From Desulfobulbaceae bacterium UBA2213 (lineage in GTDB: Bacteria > Desulfobacterota > Desulfobulbia > Desulfobulbales > Desulfocapsaceae), in contig DCUN01000026.1 in NCBI GenBank assembly GCA_002327225.1, positions 287-9,200 of the forward strand: DNA of 8,914 nucleotides, written 5' to 3'. Every line of letters begins with the position of its first letter. The first letter of the stretch is position 1. Shown here one piece after another: positions 5,889-8,914 of this stretch. The position numbers and the translations under genes are program-made. The notes beneath the pieces are model-generated. The model was given only the letters and a program-made list of their open reading frames with translations. It searched no databases and was not told where the DNA came from.

Positions 5889-7370
5889 CTATCCTTCCCA
5901 GATATCCTGCATCTCTTTCTTCTTCATTTTTTCCAATAAGGTTGTTCGCTTCAGGTTCAGTAATCTTGCCGCTTCTTTTTTATTGCCGCCGGTGATCTTC
6001 ATGGCCTGGATGATCAGTTGTCTCTCAAAATCATTGATCAGTTCATTGAAATCTACCTGGCCGCTCTCCCAGCTGATATCAGTAACAGTGGTCACGGTGC
6101 TTTCACTTTCGTTCTGCTCGTTCTGCTCCGTCTTCTCAGGGATGACGGGTGATGGTGGCAGCTCTACAGGGGCAGACGTTGGATCAAACCCTGCCGTGAA
6201 CTTCTCAGGTAAATCCTCCAGTCGCACATCCTTGCCACTGAAGAGAATGGACATGTGCTGAACCAGATTTTCGAGTTCCCGCACATTGCCGCGCCACTCG
6301 TAGCTCATCAGGGCCATTATGACCTGGGGACTCAAGGTGAGAGGCTCGCGCCCGCGCCGGGTTGAGTATGTCTGGATAAAGGCCTCAAGAAGCAGGGGGA
6401 TATCGTCCCTTCTTTCCTTGAGGGGGGGGATGGAGAGTGGGATAACACTGAGGCGGTAATAAAGATCTTCCCTGAACCTTCCTTCGCTGACCAGGTGCTC
6501 CAGATCGCAATGGGTGGCGGCAACGATCCGGGTGTCCACCGGGCAGGCCTTGAGCCCGCCCACCGGCTCAAACTCCTTCTCCTGCAGGACGCGTAAGAGT
6601 TTTGCCTGCAGAGAGGGCTTCATGTCACCGATCTCATCAAGAAAGAGGGTGCCGCCATCGGCGTATTCTATCCTGCCTTTCTTGTTCTGCAAGGCACCGG
6701 TAAAGGCGCCTTTGGTATAGCCGAAAAGTTCACTTTCAAGAAGATCGTCTGGGATTGCGGCACAGTTGACCGGTACAAAATTATTTTTGTGCCGCTTGCT
6801 GTGGGTGTGGATGGCCTTGGCCACCAGTTCTTTGCCGGTTCCGGATTCTCCCCTGATCAGGACGGTCGCGAATTCGTCCTCAGCCACCTTGGCAATCAAC
6901 TCAAAGAGTTGCCGCATGCGCTGACTTTGGCCAATCATCCCATAAAAAGAATGCAGGCTTTCTTGTCGCTTCCCATGTTCCACGCTCGGGCGACTGTTTA
7001 TCTTGGATTGCGCGCGCTTTAGGGCGATACGGATCTCAGCGGGGTCGTAGGGCGTGTGGATATAAAAGAAAAGATCAAGCGTCAGGACAGATTCGATGAG
7101 CTCCTCTGCCCCTTCCGGAATAACAGCGATGATCAGCAGTTCAGGGTAGTCCGTATGTATTTTCTGGAGCGTTGTGAGTCCGTTTTTTGCGGGGAAGGCC
7201 AGGTCGTAGAGTAACAGTTGGATGGAAGAATGGTTCAGGATAGAAAAAAGTTCTTTTTCAGACGTGAATTGACTACAATGAAAGGCACTGTTGTCTTTGA
7301 TAGAGTCGCGTAGAATATCTGTCTTTTCGAGAGTGTTGTCCGCAAGAAGTATGGTGAAGGGAGCCCGCAT
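5889..7370 (-). CDS. Sigma-54-dependent response regulator, NtrC class (FlrC/FleR/FlgR-like)
   Basis: A 493-residue enhancer-binding activator with an N-terminal receiver (about 5-120), an AAA+ domain (about 145-375) and a C-terminal Fis-type helix-turn-helix (about 440-490, helices around NKKEAARLLNLKRTTLLEKM). The AAA+ domain has Walker A GESGTGKE (174-181), the sigma-54-contacting loop GAFTGA (221-226), Walker B TLFLDE (241-246), the arginine-finger region FREDLYYRL (299-307) and GNVREL (361-366). All are intact, so ATP-driven opening of sigma-54 promoters is expected. The receiver keeps D56 but is degenerate: the acidic pair is D11-N12, the switch Thr is lost, and the conserved Lys before Pro is T106 (HTPYDP). 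A Glu/Ser-rich linker spans about 395-438. The likely target is the sigma-54 promoter at 2851-2867 upstream of the TPR and flgB genes. The gene ends 8 nt from the convergent gene. No clear Shine-Dalgarno sequence precedes the ATG. Confidence 0.9.
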   Translation of the reverse strand: MRAPFTILLADNTLEKTDILRDSIKDNSAFHCSQFTSEKELFSILNHSSIQLLLYDLAFPAKNGLTTLQKIHTDYPELLIIAVIPEGAEELIESVLTLDLFFYIHTPYDPAEIRIALKRAQSKINSRPSVEHGKRQESLHSFYGMIGQSQRMRQLFELIAKVAEDEFATVLIRGESGTGKELVAKAIHTHSKRHKNNFVPVNCAAIPDDLLESELFGYTKGAFTGALQNKKGRIEYADGGTLFLDEIGDMKPSLQAKLLRVLQEKEFEPVGGLKACPVDTRIVAATHCDLEHLVSEGRFREDLYYRLSVIPLSIPPLKERRDDIPLLLEAFIQTYSTRRGREPLTLSPQVIMALMSYEWRGNVRELENLVQHMSILFSGKDVRLEDLPEKFTAGFDPTSAPVELPPSPVIPEKTEQNEQNESESTVTTVTDISWESGQVDFNELINDFERQLIIQAMKITGGNKKEAARLLNLKRTTLLEKMKKKEMQDIWEG

Positions 7371-7413
7371 GTTTTTATGGTAGTTCGATATCAGACAGAG
7401 TAGGGGATTTTAT

Positions 7414-7442
7414 TTTATCGTTCTCACGCTGGAGTGTGTCAA
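7414..7442 (-). promoter_or_regulatory. Sigma-70-type promoter for the NtrC-class regulator
   Basis: On the minus strand a perfect -35 hexamer TTGACA (7437-7442) is followed after 17 nt by GATAAA (7414-7419), a 4/6 match to TATAAT in an A/T-rich context. Transcription would start near 7407, about 35 nt before the ATG at 7370. This suggests housekeeping rather than flagellar-sigma control of the activator. Confidence 0.55.
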
Positions 7443-7544
7443 GGATAAAAAACGACTGCCAGAAGTGTGGACGGACCTGTTGCATCAGTTACATCAAAGA
7501 GCTTACCGGATACTATTTTTTATCATAGCAAAAAGAGAAATAAG

Positions 7545-8111
7545 ATGCCACCTTTCTTCTGTAATTATAACGAGCTGGAGCTTGAGCGTAAGTCTCAGCG
7601 TTGTCGTCTTTGGCTTTCTGGTTTTCTCTTTCTGCTATTCTCCGTGTTCCTTTTTCAGGGATATGGTTCATGTCTGGCAGCCACACCTTCGAATGAGCTC
7701 TTCTCAGCCCGTGTCATGCATGTCGTTGATGGAGATAGCCTTGAGGTGAGTCATCAGGGGAAGAAGCTGCGTGTCCGCCTCTGGGGGATAGACAGCCCGG
7801 AGTGGCAACAGAAATTTTCTCACCAGGCCAAGGCCTTTACCAGCAATCGTATTCATGGACAGTGGGTAGAGCTGCAGCCTAAGGCCTGGGATAAATATGG
7901 TCGTCTGGTAGCGGTGGTCAAAGTCGGAGGTCAGACCCTCAACGAGGAGCTGCTCAGGGAGGGGCTGGCCTGGGTGCATATCTATTATTGCAAGGAACCG
8001 ATCTGCCGGGAGTGGCGCCTGTTGGAAAAAGAGGCTAGAATGGCCAGGCGTGGATTATGGCAAGGTGATACTCCCGTGCCTCCGTGGAAATGGAAGCAGG
8101 GGCGCAAGTAA
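7545..8111 (+). CDS. Exported staphylococcal-nuclease-like (SNase/TNase) protein
   Basis: A 188-residue protein with a long charged N-region, a hydrophobic segment at about 22-38 (LWLSGFLFLLFSVFLFQ) and a plausible signal peptidase I site near CLAA (43-46), so it is probably periplasmic or secreted. Residues about 53-172 form an SNase (OB-fold) domain. Compared with S. aureus nuclease the key residues are present: DGD at 62-64 (D64 for D21), R78 (R35), D83 (D40), S84 in place of T41, E86 (E43) and R120 in DKYGR (R87). Calcium-dependent hydrolysis of DNA or RNA is therefore expected. The ATG at 7545 is preferred because a purine-rich stretch (AAAAGAGAAATAAG) precedes it and the signal peptide then lies near the N-terminus; an in-frame GTG at 7467 would add 26 residues. 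The C-terminus is basic (WKWKQGRK). C43 lacks a proper lipobox. No functional link with the motility genes is visible. Confidence 0.88.
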   Translation: MPPFFCNYNELELERKSQRCRLWLSGFLFLLFSVFLFQGYGSCLAATPSNELFSARVMHVVDGDSLEVSHQGKKLRVRLWGIDSPEWQQKFSHQAKAFTSNRIHGQWVELQPKAWDKYGRLVAVVKVGGQTLNEELLREGLAWVHIYYCKEPICREWRLLEKEARMARRGLWQGDTPVPPWKWKQGRK

Positions 8112-8204
8112 GTACAGGTGTGGTGACGATTCAGATAATAAGTGCTCATTCAACAACTATAACGGAAAATTCGGCTTCTTGGCCGGTAAAGGTGAGTGGT
8201 GACA

Positions 8205-8897
8205 ATGTTTAACGCGGAGCAGTTGTTGGGAAAGGTGATGGTGGAGATGGTCGGTTCCGGCCGTGGGAGTAAGAAACATAAAAAAAACAAGGGGGGCGGG
8301 AAAATGCATTCCCTCAGCTCAACGCTGTTGTCAGGGAAAGGGCTTATGACCGCTATTGGCCTCGGTGTCGGCGCCTATGAGATATTAAAGAGTAAGCAAG
8401 TCGCAAACTCCTCTTCTTTTTCTTCTCAACCGACACCACCCTCTTCATATCCTGGCTCTGGCGCCCCCGCTGCTGCTGCCACAGCAGCAGTTCCACCACC
8501 CCTGCCTGGCGTCGCGCTTACTTCTCTGCAGGACAAAGCGGCTTCTTCTGGTCAGGAAGGAGATCTTGCCCTGCGTTTGATCCAGGTGATGATTGCGGCG
8601 GCCCATGCGGATGGCGGCATGGACAGTGACGAGGAGGGGAGGATACTGGAGAGGCTGCAAGGTCAGGGGATCAGTCAGGAGGAGAGGCGTTTTATCCTGA
8701 CTGAGATGCATGACCCCAAACCCATTGAACAGCTGGTGGCAGGGATCATTGATCCGCGCCTTGCCCAGACCATGTACAGTCTGGCAGTATCGGCTGTTCT
8801 TGTGGATACGGTAGAGGAGAGGGCCTGGCTGGATAAGCTGGCCATGGCATTGTCTATCAGTGAAGGGATGCGCCGTTTTATTGAAGCTGAGGAGTAA
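8205..8897 (+). CDS. DUF533 / YebE-type TerB-like protein
   Basis: A 230-residue protein. Residues about 118-228 match the DUF533 (YebE) pattern of the TerB-like superfamily: a helical domain with an acidic stretch in IAAAHADGGMDSDEEGRIL (131-148), then LVAGIIDPRLAQTMY (177-191) and LVDTVEERAWLDKLA (199-213). The N-terminal half has a basic stretch (KKHKKNKGGGK, 23-33), a short Gly-rich hydrophobic segment (about 42-61) that may associate with the membrane, and a Ser/Pro/Ala-rich linker (about 69-101). The family is widespread and of unknown biochemical function; TerB-like domains are thought to bind metal through acidic residues. The ATG at 8205 is chosen because GGTGAG lies 8 nt upstream; in-frame GTG codons at 8196 and 8199 overlap that site. 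It lies 93 nt after the nuclease gene on the same strand and might be co-transcribed. Confidence 0.82.
   Translation: MFNAEQLLGKVMVEMVGSGRGSKKHKKNKGGGKMHSLSSTLLSGKGLMTAIGLGVGAYEILKSKQVANSSSFSSQPTPPSSYPGSGAPAAAATAAVPPPLPGVALTSLQDKAASSGQEGDLALRLIQVMIAAAHADGGMDSDEEGRILERLQGQGISQEERRFILTEMHDPKPIEQLVAGIIDPRLAQTMYSLAVSAVLVDTVEERAWLDKLAMALSISEGMRRFIEAEE
8470..8490. repeat. Perfect CTG/CAG hairpin inside the DUF533 gene
   Basis: Three CTG triplets (8470-8478) are followed after a 3-nt spacer by three CAG triplets (8482-8490), giving a perfect 9-bp stem. It lies within the coding sequence for the Ala-rich linker (PAAAATAAVP). It could arise from codon choice in an alanine run, but the exact symmetry is notable. 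Confidence 0.5.
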
Positions 8898-8914
8898 GAG
8901 CTGTTACGGAATGG

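Noticed and set aside
7467..7544. GTG start at 7467 for the nuclease
   Set aside because: It would push the signal peptide hydrophobic core about 26 residues further from the N-terminus; the ATG at 7545 has a purine-rich leader.
8172..8185. CGGC-N6-GCCG as a terminator after the nuclease gene
   Set aside because: The stem is only 4 bp and no T-run follows; it also directly precedes the DUF533 ribosome binding site.
1..8914. CRISPR array, tRNA or rRNA gene, insertion sequence or prophage
   Set aside because: No regularly spaced repeats, no tRNA-like cloverleaf, no transposase or integrase motifs were seen.

Overview
The window carries part of a flagellar and chemotaxis locus from a Gram-negative bacterium, followed by two unlinked-looking genes. 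The best lineage guess is Desulfobacterota (a Desulfobulbales-like or Geobacter-like deltaproteobacterial relative). The reasons are a flagellar rod gene under a sigma-54-type promoter, a cheY-cheX pair with a CheC/CheX-family phosphatase (a type absent from enteric bacteria), and an NtrC-class activator in the same cluster. Base composition looks fairly balanced. This placement is inference; there is no rRNA or other phylogenetic marker.

Layout. Minus strand, left end: a large periplasmic TPR protein with an N-terminal beta-rich AMIN-like region (326-2761), followed 47 nt later by flgB, which runs off the window edge (1-278). A strong sigma-54 (-24/-12) promoter match lies upstream of the pair at 2851-2867, with an inverted repeat in the predicted leader. 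Plus strand: cheY (3042-3416), then 12 nt later cheX (3429-3884). After a 205-nt spacer containing a likely FliA (sigma-28) promoter comes a 596-residue protein (4090-5880) with two CheC/CheX-like domains in tandem and a C-terminal pseudo-receiver. Minus strand, convergent with it: a sigma-54-dependent response regulator (5889-7370) with its own housekeeping-type promoter. Plus strand, divergent: a secreted staphylococcal-nuclease-like protein (7545-8111) and a DUF533/YebE-type TerB-like protein (8205-8897). No gene-free stretch exceeds 300 bases; the longest (2762-3041, 280 nt) holds the sigma-54 promoter region.

How the genes may work together. CheY-P would signal to the flagellar motor and CheX would dephosphorylate it. 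The double CheC/CheX-like protein has an intact D-x3-E-x2-N catalytic signature in each half, so it could be a second CheY-P phosphatase or a sink. Its attached pseudo-receiver cannot be phosphorylated in the normal way and may serve as a docking module. The NtrC-class regulator is a good candidate to activate the sigma-54 promoter ahead of the TPR-flgB genes. The most novel element is the tandem phosphatase plus pseudo-receiver protein. A related oddity is that its receiver and that of the neighbouring sigma-54 activator both carry Thr in place of the invariant Lys. The nuclease and DUF533 genes show no obvious link to motility.
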